This document shows, piece by piece, positions 41,734 to 52,479 of a stretch of DNA of 64,000 nucleotides. The notes beneath the pieces were generated by a model that saw nothing but the letters and a program-made list of their open reading frames with translations, ran no database searches and was not told the origin of the DNA. Numbering within the stretch: position 1 is the first letter of the stretch; every line of letters starts with the position of its first letter. This DNA comes from Irpex lacteus (lineage: Eukaryota; Basidiomycota; Agaricomycetes; Polyporales; Irpicaceae): assembly GCA_001986395.2 (NCBI GenBank), contig MQVO02000002.1:2356001-2420000 (forward strand), given 5' to 3'. Both the position numbers and the translations under genes were made by a program.

Positions 41734-44276
41734 TATGACTAGGACCTCTCGAATGCCGGTGATTTCTGACTCAGATGAGTCAGATGACGATTCACGTGAA
41801 GGTATGGTCTCGTTCAAATAACAATGCTATGTATTCCCTGACTGTTGATCTCTTAGCTACTCACCCCGGCCAGCATACCCGCGAGCCTCCTCGCAAGCGC
41901 AGCGGCAGAAAAGAAGTGGACACCGCGAACATCCTCACTAACGACACTGCGCGGTCACGAACAAGAACCAAGAAGCAACAACTACTTGGTAAGTGCTGGA
42001 TTTCGACTGTGGTACAAGTTCTGTGTATTAACTTACACTCTTCTATATCTCTTATCTTAAGCTAATGACTCTCACCAAAAATTGCAGAAGAAGCTCGACA
42101 AGACAGAGAAGGAATTGCAGAAGATGAAACGGCAAGCACGCCGTACGACTATATTCACTGCGCCTGATTAACATTTTTCGCTTACTGATTTTTGACTCTA
42201 TTTTCAGGTGATGGACAGAACGGACAACCATCAGGCAACGTCTCCAGCGGCCAGCCTGATGCGGCTGTTGACGAAGACAACGAATTCGAGGAGGAGGAGG
42301 AGACAGTGCCCATGTCCGCTGCAAGCGCATTTACTGTAAGGTGTTCCCTATTTTCTGGTCGTCGTTGAAGCTGATCAGCGCAGTCCAAGGGCATTGTTGT
42401 TCAAGATACTCCGAGTCCACCGCAGAAGAAATTGAAACGGCTCTACCATGCTCCTCGGGATGACCGCATCGATGAGTCGTTGCCCCAATCGGATGATAAT
42501 GGTGCGTTTACATGCTTTCGGGTCTCTAACTGTCATTTATATTCATCCATCCGAACAGAATCTTTGGACCAAGCACGTACCAAAAGACGTAGCCAGTCAC
42601 GAGCAGGAAGTCGAGCAGACGACTCGGACGTGGATGACCGTGGACGTGGTATGAGTACTGGAAGTCGTACTGAGGAGCAGAGTTTGTATCTGATAACTAA
42701 AAGTCTTGGATAACCTACTCACGCTGTTTGTACATTGTGCACAGTGCCACCGGCGCGATCCTTGTCACCAGGGCCTTTGTCTGAGCCAGACTCGTCAATC
42801 AATAGTGAGTCTAATCGAACCATTGTTATGTTTACCACAGTGCTGACTGGTGTACTATGCATTACAAGGGCATCGGGTCTCTAACACACTAGAACCGGAC
42901 CGCAACCATGGCCATAGCCAATCGTTGGTGCACTCTGTGCCACCCCACTCCATTCAAAGACGGCCCAATGCACATCATGAGCCACAAGGTCTCTCTGTGG
43001 CCAAGTCTACTAAGCAGGCGCGTTCAGTAGATCAAGAAACGCCAACTGATAGACACTCATCGACAGAACAGTCTCGACGAAAGCGAAGAAGATCCCCTTC
43101 CCCAGCTGCTAATGAACCATACGAGTCGATAGGCTACATCAATAATGATGTCGCTTCGCGCAGCAAGCCCAATCAGAGCGACTACGTGACCGGGACCAAG
43201 AACCTAATCGCAAAGGCGATTGACATCTACATGGTAAATATCTACACAGTTGATATGTTTCCGGATAGTTTGACGGCTCTTGGATGGGCATCGAATTGCT
43301 GGAAGCAATCCTGCAAAGCAGCCGGCGGGAGGAACTTCGATCCAAACGACTCACAGCGCATATACCGACTGGTGAGTTCTTACGGTAACCACCTTCCGAT
43401 CACGATATAGTACTGACTTCGCGCTTATGTAGATTATGAACAGTGCTTCTTCGGGGAGAGGGCATCTGAAAGATAAGATAGTTAAGTATTTCCCTGATAC
43501 GTATGGTATATGCGAAGATGCATCGAAACGCAAACAGAAAGCCGAGAACCGGAAGTGCATCGAACGTTTGAGGGAGGCTGTTAGAGACGGTGATCCGGCA
43601 CGGTTCTGCTATAAGGTCTGTCTGGTTCGTTTCAATCATTATCTCTCATGTACTGATGCTATGGACGGGCCTGCGCTAGAAATGGGATGCAGAAGGACAT
43701 CCGAAGTACTATGCGGAACCCCGTATCGTACTGCGCGGTATCAAGGAGCACCTTTTTAGGAGCGCTGAAGATCTAGGCGTCGTGTACAGGACAAACTTCG
43801 ATCCCTTGCCACTGCCGCTCCTCGCAGCAGGCTTGACAATAGTGAGTGACTGCCGGGTTTCCTGGCGACAGACCGTGGTAAAGCTTATGTATACTGCTAC
43901 AGCTTCAACACGCGATCGACATATGGGTTACTGGACAACGGGACACGAAGACTACTTTCTCAGAAGATGGTTACAAGGTCAAGTACGATCAGCACATCGC
44001 GCAGCTCACCAAATGGACTGGCTTCAATGCCGAAGCCACCAAAGCAGTACGCGAAGATTTATACCAAGGTATTCTGTGAGTCTGCGCTTCAATGTCATTT
44101 CTTTATTCCGCCTGTGCTTACTACATCTGTTACATATACTTAGTCGAAGTGCCGATGTCGGGCTTTCCAAACAACCTGGGGCCGATTTTTCAGAGGATGC
44201 ACAAAGGCAAGCGGAGAGGGACCTGGAGGACCGTGCAAATCACGGTCAAAATAGCTCGGGCTCGGAGAGTGGCTGA
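41734..44276 (+). CDS. DUF6532-domain protein of the Plavaka element
   Basis: Divergent from the transposase with about 245 bp between start codons. From ATG 41734 (MTRTSRMPVISDSDESDD) many short exons encode a basic, Ser/Arg-rich N-terminus with a coiled-coil-like KLQKKLDKTEKELQKMKRQA. The conserved domain follows: NLIAKAIDIYMVNIYTVDMF, ALGWASNCWKQSCKAAGG, IMNSASSGRGHLKDKIVKYF, GIKEHLFRSAEDLGVVYRTN, FDPLPLPLLAAGLTI. After an intron, LQHAIDIWVTGQRDTKTTFS and KYDQHIAQLTKWTGFNAEA follow; the end is SSGSESG at 44276. The order matches DUF6532, often found next to Plavaka transposases; its role, perhaps DNA binding or regulation, is unknown. Confidence 0.78.
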
Positions 44277-44577
44277 TAGTAGCAGAGTATGGCCATCTTC
44301 GTTTGCTGTTATTCCGCTATTGTAGTAAACCATCGTAGTTTTGCAATTTTAACTGTGTTATAACATTCATTTTGATGCCTCGCGGATTGTCAGTAATAAT
44401 TACAGGGTGCACAACGCTACCACCCTACTACGTATACAGATGCGTGTACTACAAACGATACACTGTGCTGCGTATAGCTACGGACAGTGACCAGTCTGCT
44501 ACGGAGTGCTCCAACTTGCATGCCTATATCTACGGGCGCTCCATAACGGGGGTTAAGCTCCCATGCGACTGATTCTA

Positions 44578-45073
44578 CTGAGCGTCCGGAGCACTTCGAA
44601 GACCATGTCGTTTTCCCTGATGTGCGGTTTAGGAGACGTTCGATCGTGGAAAAAAGGGGGGTGCCTTCGGCAGTCGGTCCTTTCAGATACCAACTGTAAA
44701 GCTCATCCACCTTGTTCCTGGGTTGATCTTCGTCGACGTCCTCCTCGGATAACCGATCTAACTCTTCCTTCATGTCGTTGACCTCTTGTTGCGTGAGATG
44801 ACTGAGATCGATTTGTCTAGACGCGGAAGGCGTTGGTATCGCCGCTTGAGTTGCGTCGAACGACTGATCCCGAGCGTAGGAGCCCGGTAGCCTGCGTTGG
44901 CCTGAGATGGCGCTAGCGGGGGGAGCACTCTCGGCTGGATCGATAGACGAGGGCATTACAGTCTTCGCGCGGGGTATTCTCGAGGGTGGTAAGGCGCGTG
45001 GTGTCGCGACGTTGCCTAACAGACATCCGCTTCTACGAGTAGGTTCTTCTGAGTAGTGTTTTCTGCGTGGCAT
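44578..45073 (-). pseudogene. gag: Gag N-terminus (frameshifted)
   Basis: Gag start at the ATG at 45073 (MPRRKHYSEEPTRRSGCLLG), then LTQQEVNDMKEELDRLSEED and ELYSWYLKGPTAEG. At a C6/T6 homopolymer (about 44657-44668) the frame changes by one base: only the shifted frame gives the expected ENDMVFEVLRTLS, which joins IVDFGPYSK beyond the Plavaka insertion. So gag carries a homopolymer indel (mutation, sequencing error or, less likely, frameshift signal) as well as two insertions. Confidence 0.75.
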
Positions 45074-45096
45074 TAACAAGTGACTTAGCTCGATAT

Positions 45097-45378
45097 CTAA
45101 TATTCCTCCTTAGCGGTCGGCACTTGTGTGTATCCCACAATGTCCACCTTTGTGACGACTCGACCGTCACGTCGGAGGGAACACACGAGGTACGTCCAAC
45201 GGCGTAGGAGGAACTGAGGTGTATCCTCTCGCTTCTGCGAGAGATCTGACGCGCGCCTGATCACGCGTCGGGCGAGCTCGTCGTCGAGCTCGCTAGGCTT
45301 CTGACTAAATTCTCCCGGGCCTCTATCAACGCCTTCTGGCGGACAAGGCAAGTTGGGGGAAAAAGAAGAAGATAACAT
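45097..45378 (-). CDS. Leader ORF starting in the 5' LTR
   Basis: Same LTR frame as 24179-24430, but here it runs through the LTR end into the leader and stops 24 bp before the gag ATG (93 codons, ending TQVPTAKEEY). It would act as an upstream ORF on the genomic RNA. No homology is recognised, and it may be fortuitous. Confidence 0.25.
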   Translation of the reverse strand: MLSSSFSPNLPCPPEGVDRGPGEFSQKPSELDDELARRVIRRASDLSQKREDTPQFLLRRWTYLVCSLRRDGRVVTKVDIVGYTQVPTAKEEY

Positions 45379-45614
45379 TCAAGTAGGCGTGGTCGTCGAC
45401 TATACTACGAGACACCACGCGTTATACACATGCACATGTAAACAAACGAAAACACGAAGTGTTGGGGCAAACGCCGGTCGGGTAGCTCGGCCTCTCAGCT
45501 TCGAGCATACCAGGCCGGGGGTTCGATCCCGACGAGTAGAAGAAACAAAAGGGAAAACTCGAAAAATACGTTACTTACAGAATTCGACCCGTTTGAAGTC
45601 CAAGACCCGTCACA
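45151..45614 (-). repeat. 5' LTR of the gypsy element
   Basis: Same 464 bp as 24203-24666; offset 20948. Adjacent TSD CTCAA at 45615-45619. Carries the same antisense tRNA-like segment at 45477-45533 with GGTTCGATCCC at 45520. Confidence 0.92.
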
Positions 45615-46175
45615 CTCAATGTGACCCCGCTTGCTTCGCACTGACCACAGTGACCGGAGACGGGGAACGACGACCGAGATGGAGACTCGAGAAGATGAAT
45701 GTGGCCCATGCCCTCGCTCTCGTCACGGTGTGTGCTATATATCAGTTCCGATATGAGGCAAGTGGCGGTAAAACCTAGATAAGTGTCTGAGCAATGAGAA
45801 CATACTTATGTAGTTAGCACACACCGATGCCAATATGTGGCGGTGGAACCTAATAATGCCTACGTGAACGTCGACCTTGTGACTGCACTAAAGGCGTCGA
45901 AGCTGGTTACTAGGATGTGGAGCTATTTGACAGATATTTGCGACGAGCCACTCTGTGGCTGAAACTCTGGCTGCGGAACCGTATACGAAGGCTGAAGAGA
46001 GCTGGTAACCGTGGGATAGCTATTGGAGGGGAGTGGTATATAAGACCGGCAGTCCGGGCAGCATAAGACGCTAGCTTGAAGTAACGAAGTAAATAGAAAG
46101 TGTTACAGACGTGCCATCTCTGTAATATAAGAGGTATATATATATGGAAACTAAAAGAACCAAGTGTACGAGCGA
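45615..46175. other. Flank between retrotransposon and channel gene
   Basis: Formerly continuous with 24202. No supported gene; a TATATAAG at about 46037 on the plus strand could be a promoter element but leads only into the 3' end of the channel gene. Confidence 0.35.
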
Positions 46176-49100
46176 CTACTGCCGCGACTCAGGCCGTTTC
46201 CGCCTCTCCGGATGATGATAATACGTCGCATACCGCTTCGACCCACTCGCACCCGTAGGCGACTGAACCGTCTCTCCCTCCTCTCCAGACTCTGCATTCC
46301 TACCTCCACCAGTAGCACTACTATCAGGCATCGTAGAGTTCGTCCGTGTGCGCGTCCCAACAACCCCATAATCCTCGTCCGAATCGCTCTCCTCCTCCAA
46401 CCAGTCCCCGTCATCGGGCAACATAATCACACCGGACGCATGGTCGAAACTCAGTCGATGGTGCAGGTGGTTCGTGCGATGTCGTTCTGCTGTGGGGGAG
46501 ACGGCGTCTTGCCATGGGTTGTCTGGGTTTTCGGTGCTAGGTTGGGGAGGTTGTGTGCCGGGGATGCTGGTGGAGGAGTCTTGTTGGTCGGTGGGTTTGG
46601 GACGGGTGGATACGCTGTAGCGTTTGCGGAGGGTTAGGACTACTGCGGGTGTTGAGTCGACTTCGGACGTGAGCGGTGCGGAGGGAGGGCCGTTTTGGAT
46701 GCTTTGGCCTTTCTTGAGTGGGAGCCAGGGCTGGGGTAGGACGCCGTTTAGTGCTGGGTGGCCGTATCGTCGTTTGCCCGTGCTGGAGCGATGTGAGACG
46801 GGTAGGTAATTAGAGTAACGATTATAGCTTACTTGAGCACCCCTGTATACCAGTTGGCCATGGGTGGTTGCGACTGTTTGCGGATCAGATGGAGACGCGA
46901 GCAATGCAGGAATATTACTCACATAATCCGTTCGCTCGTCTTCCGGAGCGACGTACAACGTCTCATCATTCTGAGCATACCTTCGATGGTTCAGATAACT
47001 GTCAAAAACGAATAAAAATAAGTCAAAGCCAACGCATGTCAGTCGCATACACTCACCTCTGCGACCAAGTAACAGGATGCCCACTCCTCAACCTCGCCAC
47101 ATCCACCGTATCCTCCCCCCTCTGCACCTCAAACACCGAACTGAGACTCACATACCGACTCAGCGGCTTAAACTTCTTATCCACGTACCACGCCCACAGC
47201 AGCACGCCGGCCAGGAGCGGGACGAGCAGGGTGGAGAGGACGAAGGATTTGCGGAGGATGAAGATGCCGGACATGAAGATTAGGTGGAGGAGCACGCCCA
47301 GGATTAGGCGGGTGAAGGTTAGGGGCCAGGCTTGCCCTTGGGATTCGTAGGGTTTGTAGAAGACTGGGTGGGCGGGTGGGCGGGCGGGGGAGAAGGAGGG
47401 GGGAGGGGGTTGGTCAGCGGAAAGGACGAGCGGTGAAAGTGGATGGAGACGTACCGAAGAGAAGCTTATACTTATACACGACGTACCCAACGCCAAAGTA
47501 CACGGCACCAAAGATGAGTATAAGAGGCTGTATGATGCTGTACAGGAGCGTCATCGTGAATATCAAGATAGCCTGGGGGTATACGACGCCGTAGTTTATC
47601 ATCGGCGGGGCGTTGAGTTCCGCAAAGTCTTAAGCGAGCGTTAGGTTAGAACTGGTGGTGTGTAGATGGGTATGGTAGTGACTTACCTCGGGGTGTGCGG
47701 GTGATGAACATGCGGTAGAACATCCGTGGGATTATTACGCCGAGGTTGAGTAGTTGTAGTGGCATGATGCCGATACCTACATATAATCAGCCGCAGCATT
47801 AGAAGATAGAGTAGGAGGAAGCTTACCTTGCAGAATAATGTAAGAGACAAAGAAATGCCTTACAAACCCCATCAACCCTTCTGCTCGCATCGCATCGAAA
47901 TAGATGTGGATGAACATACCGAGCGTTACCCTGCTGCAAAGCAGCCGCCAATTTCTCGGGGATCTTAGCAGGGGAGTTGGCCAGATCGCGCACGAGCTGC
48001 CAGTATGTGCTTGCGAAGAGGAAGATGAAGACGACGTTGACTAGGAGGTAGAGGAAGTATCTAATCGGGGTGTGTTAGTGAGAGTAGTGAAAGGCAGTGG
48101 TGGAGGATGCACTGTGACGTACTTCTTTAGGAGAGAGTACTCGATCCAGCTGCGGGCTCGGTAGCCCTGCAGGTACGTGAGAGCTACAATCCATCCATGT
48201 GTAAGTGAGAGTATGGAACGGGTCGAGAGGGGGCCGCCCACCTTCCAGCAAAAACGGCAAACAAGCATTCAACGAAATAATCGCAATCGAAGGCAACGAA
48301 TTCTGCACAATCGCGCCAATCTGTGGGTTCGCCTCAATGAGTCTCGCAAGCGCAGGCCACGTCTTCTTGATCTCCTTATAACTCAGCAACCCCGCCAGCA
48401 CCGACACCGGGAGAACCCAGAATGAGAACAGGAGGATCATGGCGCCGAGGACGATTGCTTCGCGCGTGAGAGAGCCTCGCGGGCCGATGCCCATGTTGGA
48501 CCAGACTATGTCCCGTGGTTCGGGGGCTTGGTAGGTTTTGCATTGGGCGGGGACGGAGGCGTGGACTGTTTGCACTGCGATTTGCTGTTGGAGCGAGTTA
48601 ATAGAGTGAAGGTATGTAACGCGTAGAAAGTACTCACTGCGCTGGACATCTTCTCGAATGTCACGAACGCAACGTGTGTAGCCTTGAACTTCCCCGTCTG
48701 CCTCTTCTTCTTCACCTCCTCGTCCGCCTTCCTAAACTCCTCCTCAAGGTACTCCAACGCGTCCACCTTCCGTCTGAACCACCCAAGCCGTATCGTCGGT
48801 CGTTTCCGATTCGGCACGACCAGTCTCCCGCGCTGCTCCTCTATCGTGCCGTCATCGAGGTTGATAAGGTCCGTCGTGACCGAGTCAGCAGGAGCCGCAC
48901 GGCTAGGGTTGCCCAGGTACTGAACCCACGCGCTCTCGAGCTTCAAGAGAGCTCGCGTCCGTTTATCCAAGAGCGTCTTCAGCGCGTGCACCTCCCTACA
49001 CACGCTCACGCTCTCCACGCTGAGACTCATCGCCTCGAAGTAGTCGGCCAGCGCGCGTTCAGACTGGAGGTGCTTCGGGAGCTGCGTCACCATGACGGTG

Positions 49101-49905
49101 CGTGCGGCTATGGAGTGTACGAGCTCGAGGGAGAAGAGTTGGCGCGCTTTGACGAATTTCTGGTAGTTGCGGTGGATGAAGTAGAGCGTGAGGCCTGTGA
49201 AGAGGTAGGTGAAGAGCAGGTGCACGGAGAGGTAGGAGTTGGCGTCGTTGATGAGGTCGAGCCAGTCTCGGGGGCGGGGTGGGTCTCCGGGTGTGGAAGG
49301 GACGGATATCACGGTGAAGTTGTCACTGGGGGTTTCACCGTCTTCGCGTCCGTCTCCGATGTCTATGTTGTTCTGTGCAATATGTCAGGATCGGCTGTGG
49401 TGGATGAGAGGAAGAGTACCTTTAGGTTGATAGGCATGAGGGCTATTATGGCAAAAATTGAGCACACGGAGAATAGTTGGAATGACATCTTGAAGAAGTT
49501 GAGTAGCTGCAATATATGTTAGAAACGCACGACCGTATGATGACGATTGGGACATACTACGGCGGCATCCAAGCCTACAATCTGCAAGACTGCATACTCC
49601 GACACTCGTATCGTCGGTAGGATCCATCCGAAGAAGGCATTATGGGCGTGGGCTTCGTGAGGCGAGAACGCTAGACAGTATCGTTTGTCAACTACATTGC
49701 CAGACTCCATAAATTAGTGGTACACACCCTTGAGTTTCGTGCGGGGTGCAAAGAGCAAAGGATATCGTGTCCTGCAATACGAGAAGATGAGAAACGAGAT
49801 CACACCAACGATGGCTGAAATCGTGAGCTGCGTCGTAAACCACGGTCCATCGTATTTGACTATACAATCAGCCGCTGTCAGCAGATAGCTTCTATGAATA
49901 GTCAA
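46176..49905 (-). CDS. OSCA/CSC1-type (DUF221, RSN1_7TM) calcium-permeable channel
   Basis: Multi-exon minus-strand gene. N-terminal part: FTTQLTISAIVGVISFLIFS (TM0), RTRYPLLFAPRTK, then HNAFFGWILPTIRVSEYAVL and LQIVGLDAA, MSFQLFSVCSIFAIIALMP, LSVHLLFTYLFTGLTLYFIH. The cytosolic PHM7_cyt domain follows: ARTVMVTQLPKHLQSERALA, DYFEAMSLSVESVSVCREV, THVAFVTFEKMSSA. The channel domain includes IVWSNMGIGPRG, AIISLNACLPFLLEG, AILIFTMTLLYSIIQPLILI and FGVGYVVYKYKLLF. The C-terminal cytosolic tail (GHPALNGVLPQPWLPLKKG, then Ser/acidic-rich) stops at 46176. This is the RSN1_7TM/PHM7_cyt architecture of osmosensitive cation channels. The start codon lies in a small exon upstream of the 49900 region that I could not fix; the tail may contain an intron near 46785-46835. 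Confidence 0.87.
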
Positions 49906-50860
49906 CGTAACGCACTCGTGGGAGGTGCTCCTGGCGGTAGGGGAGTTTCAAGTTCGATCTCACGAGCGCCTACTCCTTGCCTTATCTGTCGCACTTCGCC
50001 TCTGACTTTCCTTCGCTCTCGCTCTCACTCTCACCTCGCTCACTTGCAAGTCTCTCAATGCACGCGCGCTTATCGTGAAATCAAACTGACAGGGTTCACC
50101 GGTGGTGAGTTGGATTACAGACCAGAATAATTACGCTAGATAGGGAGAATGTAAGAGCAGAAGAAAACGTACAGTTCCTCTATGGTACTGTACGCTTCTC
50201 TGCTCGAAAACTCACGTGCTCTGCTTCCAGATCAAGTCTTATGTCCTGGCAAAATGCATATGTTAGCTCGGAGAATGGGCCATAGAAGAGTCGGGAGGCG
50301 GACTTACTGAGCAGAAGGTGTACGCACGAAGTTGCCTATAAAGGCAATTTGGGTGAGTTTCTTGTGTTAATCAGAGGATTTCTGTGACTTACAACGATCG
50401 TCAAGTGCTCTAAAAGCCTTTAATCGCTTTCAAATCACGCCCTCAGTCGAAAGAGACGTTCAGTAAGTCGTTTTTAACTCTATCGAAGGCCGAAATACTC
50501 ACGCAGCTCGCAGATAACCCACAATCGATCCCAACCCCTCGCAAGCCGCTACAAGACTCTGTTAACAACGCTCTAAGTAATCCAGACCGCGGAAACTCAC
50601 CAGAACCCCACGAAGCGACCGCATGAGGGAGGAGAGGCCACGGGGAGGCCAGGGAGGCTGCTGCTGCGCAGCAGCATCGCAACTCAGTGAGTAATCCCCT
50701 CTTTATGCTCGAACGGAGGTTTACTCACCCTAGAACCCCCTCAGAGCATCCAGCCGGCCCACTCCGCATCGCACGAGCAAAGGAGCCCCAGCATACGCCT
50801 ACAAGAGGCTCGTTAGCTGCGAACGAAAGATCGAGGAAGATACGACGTACCTGATCGGCT
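49906..50860. other. Upstream region of channel gene with several short introns
   Basis: Probably contains 5' exons or UTR of the channel gene. Many GTGAGT donors on the minus strand flank pieces of 30-80 bp (around 50500-50800). An intron candidate on the plus strand near 50192-50229 carries AACTCACGTGC. No reading frame can be followed. Confidence 0.3.
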
Positions 50861-50869
50861 GCAAGACCG

Positions 50870-52010
50870 CTAAGACGTCGGCGACAGGACCCCGGTCGCC
50901 GGACGGCGATCCATAGCGTCAAGACCAAGTCGGGGTGTTGACGAGGCATACGAAAGGCCAGGATCGAGTGGTGGAGGTGTGGAGTGTGTTAGAACCGCGG
51001 ACAAGACCTTGTCGGGACATTTACGAAGGTACAAACGCACCCCATGGGTGCGAGACCATCCCCAAGGTGTCGGTGGCGTGACCCCGGTCGCGGGACGTCG
51101 ATCCATAGCCTCAAGACGTAACGGCGACCGAAACGAGTGTCTGCGAAGGTTCTCCAGCGGCCACGCGCGACAGAGAGCCTGGAGGATGCGCTGCTGACCC
51201 GCACCGGGACCCGGTTCGCGGGAAGACGATCCATATAGTCAACGTGCAAGGGCGGTGTCGGTGATGCATGCAAACGGTCAAGACGACATAGGGGAGGTGG
51301 GGAAGCTACCACAGGTACGAAAGAAGTCTTGTCAGGATCGGTGTAAGATCGACACAGGCAGGAACGTACCTCGTTGGTGCCAGACTCCTGTCAAGCGATC
51401 GACGACGTTACCCCGGTCGCGGGACGTCGATCCATAGCGTCGAGGCATCACGACGACACTTACAAGTGCTCGCGAAGAGCTTCGAGGGACAGCAAGGTGG
51501 ATGCGCTGCTTCGCAGCACCAAGACCTGGCTCGCGGGACCTCGATACGTCGCGTCGAGGCTTGATGGGGGCTTTAGGGACTTGTATCAGGTGCGTTCGTA
51601 CTGATTCAAGTTTAGAATATTAGACTAACCTTCCTCAATAAGATACAAAGCCCGTAGGATCCCCTGCAACCGCACTCGCCGGACGCAAGAGGATCGAATC
51701 GAGGTGGCAAGGGCTGTGGATCGATACGACAGAGAACTTGGCCGGACGCAGAAGCTTGGTCTACGAGCACCAGGACCCCAGTCGCCGGACGTCGAAATCC
51801 GCGGTCGAAGTCGCGGGAGGTGATGCGAGGGATGGGCTGGCCGACAGAGCGTGGGACATGGAGTGTAGAACAGCCTGGTGCGGTTCGCGGGATGTCGATA
51901 CATCGTGTCGACACGATGAGCTGCTGGGAGGAGGCTTGGGGTAGAGTATACGGACCGGGCAAGGACAGAGGAGTCGCTGGACGACGATTCGTTGCCGCAG
52001 GGCGGCAAGA
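50870..52010 (-). repeat. Degenerate tandem repeat array, 7-8 copies of a ~36-bp core
   Basis: The core, on the plus strand approximately ACCCCGGTCGCGGGACG followed by TCGATCCATAGCGTCGAG, occurs at about 50889, 51081, 51206, 51410, 51521, 51772 and 51872, with a weak eighth near 51970. Spacing is 100-250 bp. Between cores, GCACC...AGGTACGT on the minus strand recurs, resembling splice donors. Translated, the core falls in different frames in different copies (LDAMDRRPATGV, LRLWIDVPRPGS), arguing against a repeat protein. Confidence 0.6.
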
Positions 52011-52065
52011 CCATTCCAAGGAGTGACGGCGAGGTTGCTAGCGAAGACGATCGAACATTCGACTG

Positions 52066-52470
52066 CTCGGAGTCGAGCGTCGGGAGTCGAACATCGGGAG
52101 TCAAGCGTCGGGCGTCGACGTCGGGCGAAAATTTTCGAGGCCGTTGACCTTCAGATTATGATGTCCGGCGGTATTCAACTGTGCGTCGGGCGTCGAACGT
52201 CGGGCGAAAATTTCGTTTGGACTTCACTGCGAGGGACGACGAGGTGACAAGGTAAATACCAGCACCCCTCGCGAGCGAGGGGTACTGGGCTGTCCGTGAG
52301 TGGCCGCAGCAAGAGGCCAGGGGACAAACAAGGGATATAGTCGGGCGTCGGGAGTCGGGCGAAGAATGTCGGGAGTCAGACGTCAGGAGTGAAGCGTCGG
52401 GCGTTGAGCGTCGGGTGTGATGCGTCGGGCGTCGAACGCCGGGAATCTGACGTCGGGCGTCGATCTCGTT
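52066..52470. repeat. GTCGGGCGTCGA minisatellite
   Basis: Short degenerate repeats of about 9-12 bp (GTCGGGCGTCGAAC, GTCGGGAGTC) in three blocks, about 52066-52138, 52181-52225 and 52335-52470, the first two ending in GGGCGAAAATTTTCG-like sequence. Confidence 0.7.
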
Positions 52471-52479
52471 TATAAGTCA

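Larger units (their letters stand above)
37011..44575. mobile_element. Plavaka (CACTA-like) DNA transposon inserted in gag
   Basis: 7.6 kb separating gag residues ...FEVLRTLS and IVDFGPYSK.... Boundaries are inferred: with a TA duplication at 37009-37010 and 44576-44577, removal gives a continuous gag frame. Terminal sequences (TCTGTTCGCGAT and the reverse complement GAATCAGTCGCAT) are only weakly alike, but both ends carry subterminal copies of GCTACGGAGT and CAACTTG. Inside are a Plavaka transposase (minus) and a divergently transcribed DUF6532 gene (plus). Confidence 0.75.
24203..45614 (-). mobile_element. Ty3/gypsy chromovirus with two nested transposons
   Basis: LTRs at 24203-24666 and 45151-45614 (464 bp, identical by eye) begin TGTGACG and end CGTCACA and are flanked by the 5-bp duplication CTCAA (24198-24202 and 45615-45619). 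A purine tract GTGGGGGGCTC (minus strand, about 24667-24677) abuts the 3' LTR as expected of a PPT. Order on the minus strand is gag, protease, RT, RNase H, integrase, chromodomain, then an additional ORF. Gag is split by a palindromic element (32376-35051) and a Plavaka transposon (about 37011-44575); without them the element is about 11.2 kb. I could not match the leader next to the 5' LTR to a tRNA end, so the primer is unknown. Confidence 0.9.

Noticed and set aside
46164..46637. 157-codon plus-strand frame
   Set aside because: Antisense to the C-terminal tail of the channel gene; Arg/Leu/Pro-rich shadow composition.
48674..49522. 282-codon plus-strand open frame
   Set aside because: Antisense shadow of the well-supported channel gene, whose GC-rich codon use leaves the opposite strand open.
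50989..52104. Repeat-protein gene with a MDRRPATGV motif
   Set aside because: The core is read in different frames in successive copies and stops interrupt all of them, so a coding repeat is unlikely.
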